From Methanosuratincola petrocarbonis (GTDB lineage: Archaea; Thermoproteota; Methanomethylicia; Methanomethylicales; Methanomethylicaceae): DNA of 64,000 bases. This document shows, in pieces, positions 43,394-52,644 of this stretch. The notes beneath the pieces were generated by a model, which worked only from the letters and a program-made list of their open reading frames with translations, had not been told where the DNA came from and made no database searches. The position numbers and the translations under genes were made by a program. The DNA lies in NCBI GenBank assembly GCA_030522375.1, contig CP130488.1:496001-560000 (forward strand), read 5' to 3'. How positions within the stretch are numbered: the first letter of the stretch is position 1; each line of letters begins with the position of its first letter.

Positions 43394-43654
43394 TTAGATC
43401 CTGCCCTCGCCGATCCTGAAGGACCTCCTGAATTCCCTTGACGACTCCTCTATCCTTTTAAGGTCCTCCTCCGACAGGAGCTCCCTGAGCTGCTCATGCG
43501 CCTTCTCCTGCTTGAGCCTTATGTTTTCAGTGTATAGCTCCATAAGGTACTCGCCCCACTCCCTCTCCCCCTTTGCCTTCTGGAGAGCCCTCTTGACGCT
43601 GGGGGGCACGGAGATAGTGGAGTATCCTTCGTCCGCAGCCGTGGTTCTCACCAC
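43394..43654 (-). CDS. VapB-like antitoxin, ribbon-helix-helix type
   Basis: An 86-residue protein. YSTISVPPSVKRALQKAKG at the N-terminus resembles a DNA-binding ribbon-helix-helix, and the charged coil EKAHEQLRELLSEEDLKRIEESSREFRRSF would be the toxin-wrapping part. The start is GTG. The gap to the PIN gene (130 bases) is larger than usual for a vapBC pair, but orientation and size fit. A palindromic promoter lies just upstream. Confidence 0.75.
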   Translation of the reverse strand: MVRTTAADEGYSTISVPPSVKRALQKAKGEREWGEYLMELYTENIRLKQEKAHEQLRELLSEEDLKRIEESSREFRRSFRIGEGRI

Positions 43655-43657
43655 CGA

Positions 43658-43680
43658 GTAATTACATAATTACGTAATTA
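43658..43680 (-). promoter_or_regulatory. Palindromic operator/promoter of the vapBC pair
   Basis: TAATTACGTAATTA at 43667-43680 is a perfect 14-base palindrome, and GTAATTAC at 43658-43665 repeats the same half-sites. They sit directly before the antitoxin start and overlap the TATA-like AAATAATTAC of the minus strand. Such dyads are expected for autoregulation by an antitoxin-toxin complex. Confidence 0.5.
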
Positions 43681-43758
43681 TTTAAGCGCTCCGCGGGGAG
43701 GGTTGACCAATTCTGGGGCAATAAGCTTTGCAACGCAGATTTTCAGAACCGGTCAGCC

Positions 43759-44154
43759 TCATTCGATCTCCTCCAAGCTAAATGCCTGGACCGCTTTTTT
43801 TGCCTTTTCCCTCAGCGCCCTGTCCTCGGTGACCAGTGGGACACCTTGGGCTTTTGCGGCATGGACGTATGCAGCGTCGTAGAACGTGATCTTCGGCTCC
43901 TCTGCTATTTCCAACACGCCGCCCTCTTGCCCCCCTGTGTCGATCACTCTCATCAGCTTGAGCCCCTCGCTGACTAGGGCAAGGAGTTTCGCATGCCGCT
44001 CCGGATTGATGTCGCCTGCTGAAGCCCCCCTCTTCCATATGACGTTGCCAAGCTCGTACCTGGCGAGGCTGATTGTGAAGTTGCCGCTGAGCAGCCTGAG
44101 TTTCCTCCTCAGGAGCGCCTCGAATATCGACGATGCATCCAGCAGGTGGCTCAT
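43759..44154 (-). CDS. PIN-domain toxin VapC, second pair
   Basis: A 131-residue PIN protein: HLLDASSIFEALL carries the first acid, SLARYELGNVIWKRG the second, and ITFYDAAYVHAAKAQGVPLVTEDRALREKA the last two. The ATG overlaps the stop of the antitoxin gene by four bases (ATGA), the classic vapBC arrangement. The pair is separate from the one at 42.9-43.7 kb. Confidence 0.92.
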   Translation of the reverse strand: MSHLLDASSIFEALLRRKLRLLSGNFTISLARYELGNVIWKRGASAGDINPERHAKLLALVSEGLKLMRVIDTGGQEGGVLEIAEEPKITFYDAAYVHAAKAQGVPLVTEDRALREKAKKAVQAFSLEEIE

Positions 44155-44405
44155 CTCGAGTCCCTGTCTTCCCTAATCGACTTGACCACGTAGTCCGTCG
44201 AGAACTTTGCCAGGTCGTCCTTCAGCTCCTCGATCTTGCCCTCCAGCTCCTCGATCTCCCTCAATCTCAGCTCCTCGAGTATGGCCTTCCTTAAAACCTC
44301 AGAGGGCCTTATGCCGTACCTCTCCAGCTTCTCCTTGACCTCCCTGGGAACCTTGACTGAGAGCGTGGTGTATTTGCTCAACTTACCATCATCTGTTACT
44401 ACCAA
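44151..44405 (-). CDS. VapB antitoxin, ribbon-helix-helix type, second pair
   Basis: The 84-residue protein has YTTLSVKVPREVKEKLERYGIRPSEVLRKAILEEL, a ribbon-helix-helix-like DNA-binding part, and a charged coiled coil (RLREIEELEGKIEELKDDLAKF) that should contact the toxin. It is a TTG start in the longest reading. A TATA-like CGTATATG lies upstream on the minus strand near 44420. Confidence 0.85.
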   Translation of the reverse strand: MVVTDDGKLSKYTTLSVKVPREVKEKLERYGIRPSEVLRKAILEELRLREIEELEGKIEELKDDLAKFSTDYVVKSIREDRDSR

Positions 44406-45009
44406 AAGGTGGACATATACGGTTTACCTGGCTTGAGGTCAGCGGGCTGGACGGAACCTCTGCTTCGAGAGAGAGGATTTTGGCCTAATCGACGATCATT
44501 AAACTCGAGTCACAAATCGCAGGCAAGGGATAGTATACTTTATCCATGGACCAAAGTTTATAAACCCGTCAATATCCAAAATATCGCTGCAAAAGCCCGC
44601 AATTCAGGCCCGAGGCGATCTTTCATAGACGTCGAAATTGCCCCATCAAGTTCCTAGGATTTTCCTGCTGATCCTAAGGAGCATTCTTTTCTTACTCCCT
44701 CCGCTGCCTGGGAGGATGCCATCACTCGAGAGGATGCACTCTATACTGATCTACATCTACAAGAGCGAGGGTTTTTTTGTCTTAGATATTGATGATAATA
44801 AGCCTGTTTCCGCCCCTTTGGTAATTTTCCGCAACAGTGGTTTGCAGATGCTTTTGGTTGATTATTGGGGTTGAAAACCTAGCGCTTCGGATATTTGCGA
44901 CAAGTATAGACTTTGTAAGTCTTAAGCTGTTTATTTTCCATGTTTAGCACACTTATTTTGACAGTCTATTTATGCTATGACGTACAAATAGAAACTTGGG
45001 TAAAAATTA
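44406..45009. other. Intergenic region between vapB and the caspase-like gene
   Basis: I see no supported gene in these 600 bases. A TATA-like AGTATACTTTATCC near 44530 and AAAGTTTATAAACC near 44555 may be promoters without a clear gene; open frames of 78-82 codons here have no recognisable content. Confidence 0.35.
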
Positions 45010-45909
45010 ATGACAAGAAAAATGACGCTTTCAGTCATGTTGATATCGATCATCATTTTCAGCTCAGTTGCAATTGTTGTTTCGCAACCTTTGTTTCAAG
45101 CCCAGACTCAAGAACAAGCGCAGGTGAAATCAAAGGGAGGAATTGGAGTCCAGGACCTGGCGGTTGCGCTGGAGAAGGCACCTTCCAAAAAGCCCTCGCA
45201 GGGCATCGCGACAGGCAAGCCCGTGGAGCTCGCCTCTGGTGCCAGCAGGTATGCGATAATCATAGGGATATCTGACTACGCTGGGACTGTGAACGATTTG
45301 GACTACTGCGACGACGACGCCGTTGATTTCAAGAATGCCCTCTTGGAGACGGGTTGGAGCGAGCAAGACATCGTTCTCCTAATAAACGATAATGCTACAA
45401 AATATGAGATCCTCTCCGCAATAAACGAACTTGAAGGAAAAGAGGGTCCTGACGATGAGGTCGTCTTCTTCTACAGCGGGCACGGCTCCACTGGCGTAGC
45501 TAACGATGGGGACGATGAGAGGAAAGACGAGTGCATCATACCGTACGAGTGCCAACAGGATTACTTCATCTGGGACGGGGAATTGAGGGCGGCTTTCTCT
45601 CAATTCGAATCGCAGCGCATGCTCTTCGTCTTCGACTCGTGCTACAGCGGCGGGATGACCGACCTGGCTGCCCCTGGGCGGCTTGTGCTCATGGCTTGCG
45701 GAGAAAAACAACTGTCACTGGAGAGCAGTGCTTGGGAGAACGGGCAGTTCTCCTACTACTTCGCTGACCAAGGCTTGCTGAACAGCAAAGCCGACCTCAA
45801 CGGCGACGGCAAAATCGCCTTCGAGGAAGCTTTCGACTATGCGAAGGCAAACTGCAGGAGCCAGACACCCGCTGCATGGGACGGGTTCTTGAACGACATG
45901 CTTCCATAA
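45010..45909 (+). CDS. Secreted caspase-like protease (peptidase C14) with EF-hand
   Basis: The 299 residues start with a signal peptide (MTLSVMLISIIIFSSVAIVVS, cleavage probably near 25). A caspase/metacaspase p20-like domain follows: RYAIIIGISDYAG, the catalytic histidine H158 in VVFFYSGHGS, and the catalytic cysteine C211 in FVFDSCYSGGM. After it lies a canonical EF-hand loop at residues 262-273 (acids at positions 1, 3, 5 and 12), which suggests calcium control or stabilisation. No p10-like partner or death domain is seen. The gene ends convergently 125 bases from the helicase of the defence island. Role unknown; protein processing outside the membrane is the simplest idea. Confidence 0.9.
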   Translation: MTRKMTLSVMLISIIIFSSVAIVVSQPLFQAQTQEQAQVKSKGGIGVQDLAVALEKAPSKKPSQGIATGKPVELASGASRYAIIIGISDYAGTVNDLDYCDDDAVDFKNALLETGWSEQDIVLLINDNATKYEILSAINELEGKEGPDDEVVFFYSGHGSTGVANDGDDERKDECIIPYECQQDYFIWDGELRAAFSQFESQRMLFVFDSCYSGGMTDLAAPGRLVLMACGEKQLSLESSAWENGQFSYYFADQGLLNSKADLNGDGKIAFEEAFDYAKANCRSQTPAAWDGFLNDMLP

Positions 45910-46034
45910 TTATCAATTTTTCTTACCACATACCCCCCAACTTTTTATAAATCATGTAGAATGTATTGGATGAACAGTTTTGGAATACGCCAGCCTATAC
46001 GAATGCAATTTTAAATGAAATTTATTTGGTTAAA

Positions 46035-49000
46035 TCAATAGATTACCTCGAACTTCTCAAGCCCACAAACCCTGTAATGCGGCACGAGCACTTCCTCAAA
46101 ATCAAGGTTTTCCTCTGGATTAGGTACTTCGTAGATCTTTTTTCTCCAACCGAGATCTTTTACCACAAAAAGGATGTATGAATCCTTGTGGTAAGCAGCC
46201 ATCGCCTTCTCATTTTGGGTCAGCTCTGGGACAGTTCCTCCCCTGAGCCCCTTCACCTCTACGCGGAGGATACCGTTGGAGGGCGAAGAACATTCCAGAT
46301 CGTATCCTCTATTCTGCTTTGAAACATCTTGCACACTATAGCCTCTTTTTCTATAATAGTCTGAAGCTACTTCAACCGCCATCATCTCCACTTCCCACCT
46401 GGCCTTCCAATCTTCTTCGGCAGAAGTTTTGACAAACCCCACCTCTATCTCTGAATCTCCATAATTTGCTAAATCCGTTGGAACACCTGCTACAAACATA
46501 GATACGACTTGCCCAAGGAGGGGCTCGTCTTCTGTGGTTGCCAATTTCGGCTCCATTTCTTTCCATTCGCGTATTCTGGAACTGATCGCCTCCCTTCTGA
46601 TTCTGTCTCCCATAGATCTGCGATATTCTTCCTCTAGCCTGTGCATGCCGTCCTCCCAGAAGCTCCTTGCTATGTTAAGCCACTTCCACTTAAGCCTCTT
46701 CTCATATTCTTCTCTCGGCTCAAAGCGAACTATTTGCTCAGACCCGCCGCACTCACCAATGGCAAAGGTTGGAGTGAGCGAAAGTACCCCTCTGTATGTG
46801 AGAATGCCCTCTTCCGTCTCCAGAACGGGCTCTCTGAACCAACATAAGTTGTTTACCTTTATTGATTTCATAACAAGCCGAGCAGGCATTTCCCTAGAAT
46901 AGGCGAACCTGATGATTGTCGGCTTTACTGATGTTGCGCTTTGCTTCTCTTCACTCCTTTTTGATTCAAACAGCCCTATGCCTCTTCCCGCCTCAGTAGG
47001 TATGCTGTCTCTGCGCACTTCCAGTATTTTGTAATCCTTGGTACCTGTTTCTGTTTCCTGCTGCGATGGAGCGAATATACGCTTTCCTGCCTCGATCGCA
47101 GCCAGCATCCCCTGACCCTCTAGCGAGAATGAGTCGACCCTTATGTACTCGCCATTCAGGTGTACATAATAGTTGTATGGAAACTCTCCAGTTCCAAAGC
47201 CCGCGTGCTTTAGATATTTCAGGAACAGCTTGAGGTCTTCCTCTGTCACAATCTCTTCTAGGCTCACCGCTCCTAACTTTTGCAGATCCTCTGCCTTAAC
47301 TACTCGGGGGAGGGTCATGCTCTTACTCAGCACTTCAAGAACTTTTTCTCCTTCCTCTTTGGCTTTTCTAAAAGCCTCTTCTATTCTCTTCTCAGCCTCA
47401 GCAAGTCCCGTCCTCATTCCCGCTTTGTGGATTTGAGGCATACTTGTATCAGCGCACCCCTCAGCGGTGGAAGCTGCATATGCTTCCTTGACTAACTCGT
47501 CCACAGCCCCTAGCTCGCTCCCCAAGACTGATAACCCTATATCGCCGAAGTCCCTGTTTATAGCCTGTATCTTTTCGAGCATGACTTCCATTACTCGCTT
47601 CTCAATAGCAAACGGTGGGAGAAAGTTATGCACAAAAAGTTTCTTTTCAGGCTGTTTAAGCCTCCATATTCTACCCACGCGCTGGATGTATGTGACAGGG
47701 GACCAAGGTACCTCATAGTTGATCTCTACGGATGCCGCTTGGAGGTTTAGGGATTCGCCCATTGCTTCAGTGCCAATGATTATTCGGTTGTGATCCCCTT
47801 TTGTGAATTCGTCAACTATTGCCTTGCGCCTTTCCATCTCCACACTGCCCGTGATCTCGAGCGGGTTATACCCTTTCAGGATCTCTTTCAGGTACTCGAC
47901 CGTCTCCCTAAACGATGTAAAGACAATGGCTTTCCTTCTCTTGTTCTCGTCCCTGTTGAGCCGATCCATCAGAGAAATTAAATGCATTCCTTTGCTATCT
48001 ATGGGCATCCTTTCAATCAGCGCTTCTCCCTTTTCTATTAGCGGTCTCAGCTCTTTGAGCTCAGCCTCGAGCTCTTCGGGACTAGCTGAGATTGACAGTA
48101 TGCTTTCGATGTCCGCTTCAGAGAGCTCATCACCCCTTTCTATCATCTCCTCTAGGTCCGAGAGCCTTTCGTCCCCCTCCCTGCCCTCCTCCAATTCAGT
48201 GAGCCCGCCAGCCAAAATGCGATCACGCCTGCGCTTCAGCATTTTGACCCCTGCCCTTAGGCTCGACGAGATTGCGCGCCCCACCAGGACTGCCAGCAGT
48301 CCGCCGCCGCGGGATCGCATGCGGTGCCTCCCCTTCATGTACTCCTCAGCTTCTGTGTAGAAGTCGAGTTCCTCCTGAGTCACCGGGGGCTCCTCCTTTA
48401 TTTCAAGGAGCTCTTGGTCGAAGAGGCGGCGGTTGCTAATATCGAACGCCTCTTTCTTCGTCCTCCGTATCAAGATCGGTTTTGGCGCTATTTTGTCCAG
48501 CCTGAACTCATACCTTTCTTTGACACCATCATGCGGCGTTGCGGTTAGGGCAATAAAATGCTTTGCCTTCTTTGAGAGGAGCCCTACTAGCCTCCCCCTC
48601 AAGTTTGTCGGCGAGATCCGGTGGTACTCGTCAACCACGACCAGATCCCACTCCTGATCCTCTAGCCACCCCATCCAGCGCGAGGTCTTTAGCGTGTCCA
48701 TTGATGCTATCAAGAGGTCGGAATAAGCAGGGTTCTGCGGTTCGAAAATGGAGAACTCTAGCCCGAACTTGTCTCTCATCTCCGCGCGGAATTGGGGGAG
48801 GACCGAGGGCGGGGTAACTATAAGCACCCGCTTTGCTGGGAGGTCGCCTGGGACGTGCGGCTGCCCCAAGAGCTCCTTTATGATCATCCCGACGAGAATC
48901 GTCTTGCCTAAGCCGGTCTCGTATGCTACGAGTGCTCTGATGCATCCGTTCTTCCTGCCCTCCTCAATTAGTTTCCAGAAATCATGTATCTGGTATGGCA

Positions 49001-49190
49001 GGGGGTCTATCTTCGAAGAGACGAACACAGACAGTGGATCGTACTTCTTCTTACAGTCAAGGTAGTGGGCAATGAAAAAAGCCATGAACTTGGCATAATC
49101 GCGATATTCTGAGCTGGCTTCCGACTTTGGGACGAGCCCGTTTGGCGGCGTCCGACCTTGGGATGCATGTTGGAAGGAGTTGGCGCACAT
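46035..49190 (-). CDS. SNF2-family DEAD/DEAH helicase with C-terminal DUF3883 domain
   Basis: A 1051-residue motor. The N-terminal half has ALVAYETGLGKTILVGMI (Walker A), VVVDEYHRI (Walker B, DEYH), and ALTATPHDG; the second RecA domain has AIVFTSFRETVEYL and QRVGRIWRLKQPEK with the arginine finger. A long helical middle follows. The end (AVEVASDYYRKRGYSVQDVSKQNRGYDLECSS, then VEVKGLRGG) is a DUF3883-like, nuclease-fold domain with a D...ExK-like pattern. Such helicases occur with DUF1156 methylases and DUF499 ATPases. It is the last gene of the island transcript, 86 bases after the methylase. Confidence 0.9.
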   Translation of the reverse strand: MCANSFQHASQGRTPPNGLVPKSEASSEYRDYAKFMAFFIAHYLDCKKKYDPLSVFVSSKIDPLPYQIHDFWKLIEEGRKNGCIRALVAYETGLGKTILVGMIIKELLGQPHVPGDLPAKRVLIVTPPSVLPQFRAEMRDKFGLEFSIFEPQNPAYSDLLIASMDTLKTSRWMGWLEDQEWDLVVVDEYHRISPTNLRGRLVGLLSKKAKHFIALTATPHDGVKERYEFRLDKIAPKPILIRRTKKEAFDISNRRLFDQELLEIKEEPPVTQEELDFYTEAEEYMKGRHRMRSRGGGLLAVLVGRAISSSLRAGVKMLKRRRDRILAGGLTELEEGREGDERLSDLEEMIERGDELSEADIESILSISASPEELEAELKELRPLIEKGEALIERMPIDSKGMHLISLMDRLNRDENKRRKAIVFTSFRETVEYLKEILKGYNPLEITGSVEMERRKAIVDEFTKGDHNRIIIGTEAMGESLNLQAASVEINYEVPWSPVTYIQRVGRIWRLKQPEKKLFVHNFLPPFAIEKRVMEVMLEKIQAINRDFGDIGLSVLGSELGAVDELVKEAYAASTAEGCADTSMPQIHKAGMRTGLAEAEKRIEEAFRKAKEEGEKVLEVLSKSMTLPRVVKAEDLQKLGAVSLEEIVTEEDLKLFLKYLKHAGFGTGEFPYNYYVHLNGEYIRVDSFSLEGQGMLAAIEAGKRIFAPSQQETETGTKDYKILEVRRDSIPTEAGRGIGLFESKRSEEKQSATSVKPTIIRFAYSREMPARLVMKSIKVNNLCWFREPVLETEEGILTYRGVLSLTPTFAIGECGGSEQIVRFEPREEYEKRLKWKWLNIARSFWEDGMHRLEEEYRRSMGDRIRREAISSRIREWKEMEPKLATTEDEPLLGQVVSMFVAGVPTDLANYGDSEIEVGFVKTSAEEDWKARWEVEMMAVEVASDYYRKRGYSVQDVSKQNRGYDLECSSPSNGILRVEVKGLRGGTVPELTQNEKAMAAYHKDSYILFVVKDLGWRKKIYEVPNPEENLDFEEVLVPHYRVCGLEKFEVIY

Positions 49191-49275
49191 TTTGTTTGCT
49201 CCCTCTGTTTATCTCCCTGTTCTCTTACATTACCTCTACTTTAGGCATTATCCCATACGTTTTTGTTTAGTTTGT

Positions 49276-51927
49276 TTAGGAGAGGTACCTGCTCAGCAGT
49301 TCGCCTGTTATCGACTCCCATCCTTTCAGCATCTCCTTGCAAATGTTCCCCTCGCGGTATCCTGTGTGGGTCTCCGACGCGTCTGCTAGAGCCTTCGCCA
49401 CGTGGAGTATCTGTGTTTTCCCGTAGGGGGAATTGGTGGCGTACTCGTTGGCTGCAGTGATCCCGCTCCTTGCATAGGCTCGGAGAGTCAGATGAAGAGC
49501 GTCTATGAGCGAGGCTGCCACAAGCGGCTCAGTGCCGTCGACCTCGAGCGAAGCCCTCTCGTCGAACTCAAGGAGCCTTATCTTCCCGCCAGTCTTCTCT
49601 ACAAGCCCAGAGAGTGCCTCCTCGCCAACTCCCACCGCCTTCAGCGTGTGGTTGAAGTCAGTATACTCAACATAGTCCCCTCCGGCTGTGCTTCTGATCC
49701 AGACATAGACCATTGTCGGCGCGTCTACCGTGTTCAGCCCAAGAGCTCTCTTCGCAAATGCCTCGATCAGGTACCTCTGCCCGGCTTCCAGGGCGAATTC
49801 GGGCAGGTTCTTGGTGAACGACTTCACCTCGGAATAGGATGTCATCGTCTCTATTACGATGCCTGAAGCGGCTACCATCAGGTTGGTGGGGTCCTTACCA
49901 TAGGCGCGGACCAAGTCATCGTACCTCTCCTCTATCTTCCGTCTTATCTCTGAATCTACGTCGCTTATGTCGCCCGACTTGATCTCTTTGCGCTTCCTAG
50001 CAGTGATTAGCAGGGAGTGGTAGACGCTGCTCTTCCCGCGAGCCATGACACTCTCGCTGCTCTCAGTTTGCAGAGAGATGGTGGAGGTGACCTTGAAACC
50101 AGTTTTCCTTAGCGCATCCAGAAGGTACTTCCAGCCTTCTATGCTCTTGTGGGCATAGAATATCGCTGCGACCCCGTCGTCTTCCAGCAAGTCGTAAAGC
50201 TTCTTTATCGCGATGAGCATCCTCCTCTCAAAGTCCTCTTTCGTCCGATATCTCCCGACGCTTAGCTCCTCTGCAGTGCTTGGCAATGTGGAGATATCCA
50301 AAAGGTCGCCGACTGTCCTGGCGTGCCAGACTTGGAACATCTGCATAATCTCCGGGTACTGGACATCGTCGTAGTAAGGCGGGTCTGTGACGATGAACTT
50401 GAACTTCCTGCCGGGGTTCCAGGAGAGAATGGAAGCGTTCACCACCTCTGCTGTTAGCTTCTGAGGAAGGTCCTTCTTGGGGTTGTCCATTGTGTGGGAG
50501 AGCGCCTCGAGACTAAACTGCTGTTGCAAACCGTTCAGCTCATTCAGGGCGAATCTCAGCCCGTCCAAGACATCATGGATCCCTCCGGACAGGGAGCCGG
50601 AGAACTTGACGAAGGGATTCGTCTCGGCGTGGTTCCACATCATCGATGGTCGCCGCATCCTGAGGGTGTCAGCGATTACCTTATATGAGCTGTCCCACCC
50701 GCACCCCCTCGAGTTGCGATCCGCGTGCTTCGCTAATATCAGCGATAGGTAGGTCCCAACCGCGGCCGCGTAATCCTTCCCCTTCTCCTCCTCTATCCTC
50801 TCGACCCTGACCCGTATCTCCTTGGCAAGCGACGCGAGCACGAGCAGCTGCCTCGGGTTGTAGAGTCGGTACCAGGTTCGGAGATACCTGTCGCATGCCG
50901 CCTCTTGGTTCATCGCCTCTGTCGGTATAAACCTCGCCAGCTCCTTCGCTTTCGCCCTTAAGAGTCCCTTTGCCTCCTCCATCGCCTCTTTCTGAAATTC
51001 GTCCGCAGCCGCGAACTCTCCCTTTCCAAGATAAACCGCAAGTAGGTGCTCTCTTTCGTTCTTTGAGATGTCTTCCACGATATGTTCGTTTTCAATTTGT
51101 TGCGTACAGAACAAGCAAGTCGCTTTCCCTCCTGCTATATTGCCTTGCGGCGCCTCCCCTTGCTTGACTGAATATCTTATTACATCCGTTTCGACCTTGT
51201 AATCCAAATAAATCTTGGCCTTCGAGTCCAGCCACCAATTCTGGATCAGTGGCGTCTCCTTTTCGCAGTAGGGGCACTTCACTGCCCAAGCTAGTATATA
51301 CGCCTTCACTTCCTTCCCGTCCAATGGCGGGTAGAACCTAGACAGATCTGTTTTTAGCTTCGCCAATATTTCCTCTGCATGTTTCTTAACATCCTTAAAG
51401 AGGCGAAACTCACCGTCCGGGTCTTTCCGGTTGTACTTCAGCGGGTACTCGAGAGTCGCCCTCTCAATCAGGCAAGCGACGGGGTTATAGTCAACCGCCA
51501 CCACACTGCACCCGAGCCTGAGCGCCTCGAACGGTATCATCCCGCTCCCGGCGAAAGGATCCAATACAGTCACCCCTTCGGGATACCTGTTCTGTATTGT
51601 TTTTACCAGATCCCTCGGCGTTCTTCTGAATCCCCTCTCCTTCAAGCTCGGGTCCAGCCCTAAGAATTTTACAAATGCCTCTTCAAAGGCAGCTGCCGCT
51701 TCGGAGCCTCGTGCGCCTGCAGGAGCGGAAAGGTCTTCTTCACCCAGCAAAGTGCCTGCAACGGCAAGACGGGAGATTATAAGGGGCTTCCTAGTGTGGT
51801 AATAGTGTATTTCAGAGATCGGCGGTTTTGCGTTGCCTAACTTCTCTTTCTTTGCGTCTTGGTTCAGCAGTTCTACGGGCACTCCTTTCTCCAACAAGTT
51901 CCTTTCCGGCACCCCTATTTTTGCCAT
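49276..51927 (-). CDS. DUF1156-domain adenine-type DNA methylase with zinc ribbon
   Basis: The 883-residue protein begins with a DUF1156-like region (KPPISEIHYYHTRKPLIISRLAVAGTLL). The SAM-binding motif is VLDPFAGSGMIPFEALRLG, and the catalytic motif is VTDPPYYDDVQYPEIM (DPPY, amino-methyltransferase type). Between them lie two CxxC pairs (CPYCEKETPLI and CLFCTQQI) that form a zinc ribbon. This is the COG1743 class. It should methylate DNA on an adenine or cytosine amino group and mark self DNA, or act in a system with the helicase and the DUF499 ATPase. Confidence 0.9.
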   Translation of the reverse strand: MAKIGVPERNLLEKGVPVELLNQDAKKEKLGNAKPPISEIHYYHTRKPLIISRLAVAGTLLGEEDLSAPAGARGSEAAAAFEEAFVKFLGLDPSLKERGFRRTPRDLVKTIQNRYPEGVTVLDPFAGSGMIPFEALRLGCSVVAVDYNPVACLIERATLEYPLKYNRKDPDGEFRLFKDVKKHAEEILAKLKTDLSRFYPPLDGKEVKAYILAWAVKCPYCEKETPLIQNWWLDSKAKIYLDYKVETDVIRYSVKQGEAPQGNIAGGKATCLFCTQQIENEHIVEDISKNEREHLLAVYLGKGEFAAADEFQKEAMEEAKGLLRAKAKELARFIPTEAMNQEAACDRYLRTWYRLYNPRQLLVLASLAKEIRVRVERIEEEKGKDYAAAVGTYLSLILAKHADRNSRGCGWDSSYKVIADTLRMRRPSMMWNHAETNPFVKFSGSLSGGIHDVLDGLRFALNELNGLQQQFSLEALSHTMDNPKKDLPQKLTAEVVNASILSWNPGRKFKFIVTDPPYYDDVQYPEIMQMFQVWHARTVGDLLDISTLPSTAEELSVGRYRTKEDFERRMLIAIKKLYDLLEDDGVAAIFYAHKSIEGWKYLLDALRKTGFKVTSTISLQTESSESVMARGKSSVYHSLLITARKRKEIKSGDISDVDSEIRRKIEERYDDLVRAYGKDPTNLMVAASGIVIETMTSYSEVKSFTKNLPEFALEAGQRYLIEAFAKRALGLNTVDAPTMVYVWIRSTAGGDYVEYTDFNHTLKAVGVGEEALSGLVEKTGGKIRLLEFDERASLEVDGTEPLVAASLIDALHLTLRAYARSGITAANEYATNSPYGKTQILHVAKALADASETHTGYREGNICKEMLKGWESITGELLSRYLS

Positions 51928-51994
51928 CTATGAACCCCCTTATTCCACCAGTTTCTGACCTGTTTTTCCCCTTCAGTTTGTACGATCTATCCTC

Positions 51995-52558
51995 CTACCT
52001 CAAGTGAATATGCTTCAGCGCCCCCAGCGCCCTATTCCCGTACGAGTGGTACTGCCAGACCCAGAAGATCGTCTCTTCGAGCGTCAGTCCTTTAAGCACC
52101 TCGACTGCCGCCCAGGCTTTTGGTTCTTTGACTGTTTGCAGAAGCTTTACAGCAAGGAATAGCCGATACCCTCGCTCGCGGTTGTCCGATTCAGAAAAGT
52201 GCCTGTCGACTTCCAGAAGCGCATTCATTCTCCATCCTTCGACAGTGCCAACTATAGACTCTTTGCCCAAGAATGACTCGATAAGCATGCACCTCGCTTT
52301 TTTTGGGGGTGCCGCTCCTCTGTCTTCGCAAACCCCTCTCTGTCTTCTAGAGGGTGGATCAATGTGGGTCTCAACTCTGTACTTGAAGTTATCGTACAGT
52401 AATATGTTCATGTTCTGTGCGCTTGCCCGTGTCTTATCCTGGGTCTTACTTCCGGTCGGACCTTCAATCTTTGTACAGCTAGTGAATAGCTCTGAGCCAA
52501 TATCCACTACCTTTCTTTCTTTCCCATTTTTGGTTCTGAAGCCGGTTCTCCTTTCCAT
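51995..52558 (-). CDS. Hypothetical protein in the defence-type operon (DUF3780/DUF7680-like size)
   Basis: A 187-residue soluble protein between the methylase and the DUF499 ATPase, with 68- and 87-base gaps. The N-terminal half is rich in basic residues; the C-terminal half (RGYRLFLAVKLLQTVKEPKAW, VLKGLTLEETIFWVWQYHSYGNRALGALKHIHL) looks helical. Related islands carry a small protein (DUF3780 or DUF7680) at this place, but I could not confirm the family by eye. Probably needed for the system's function, since it keeps its position. Confidence 0.6.
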   Translation of the reverse strand: MERRTGFRTKNGKERKVVDIGSELFTSCTKIEGPTGSKTQDKTRASAQNMNILLYDNFKYRVETHIDPPSRRQRGVCEDRGAAPPKKARCMLIESFLGKESIVGTVEGWRMNALLEVDRHFSESDNRERGYRLFLAVKLLQTVKEPKAWAAVEVLKGLTLEETIFWVWQYHSYGNRALGALKHIHLR

Positions 52559-52644
52559 CTACTGTTTCTCCTTTCTGTTTCGTTCATTTTCGCGTTTCCG
52601 TCCAGCATCACTCTAAATTTTATGGTAAACGAAGATGCCTCCCG

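Noticed and set aside
44638..44874. A 78-codon frame with a hydrophobic start
   Set aside because: It has no ribosome-binding site or family match and lies in mixed AT-rich DNA.
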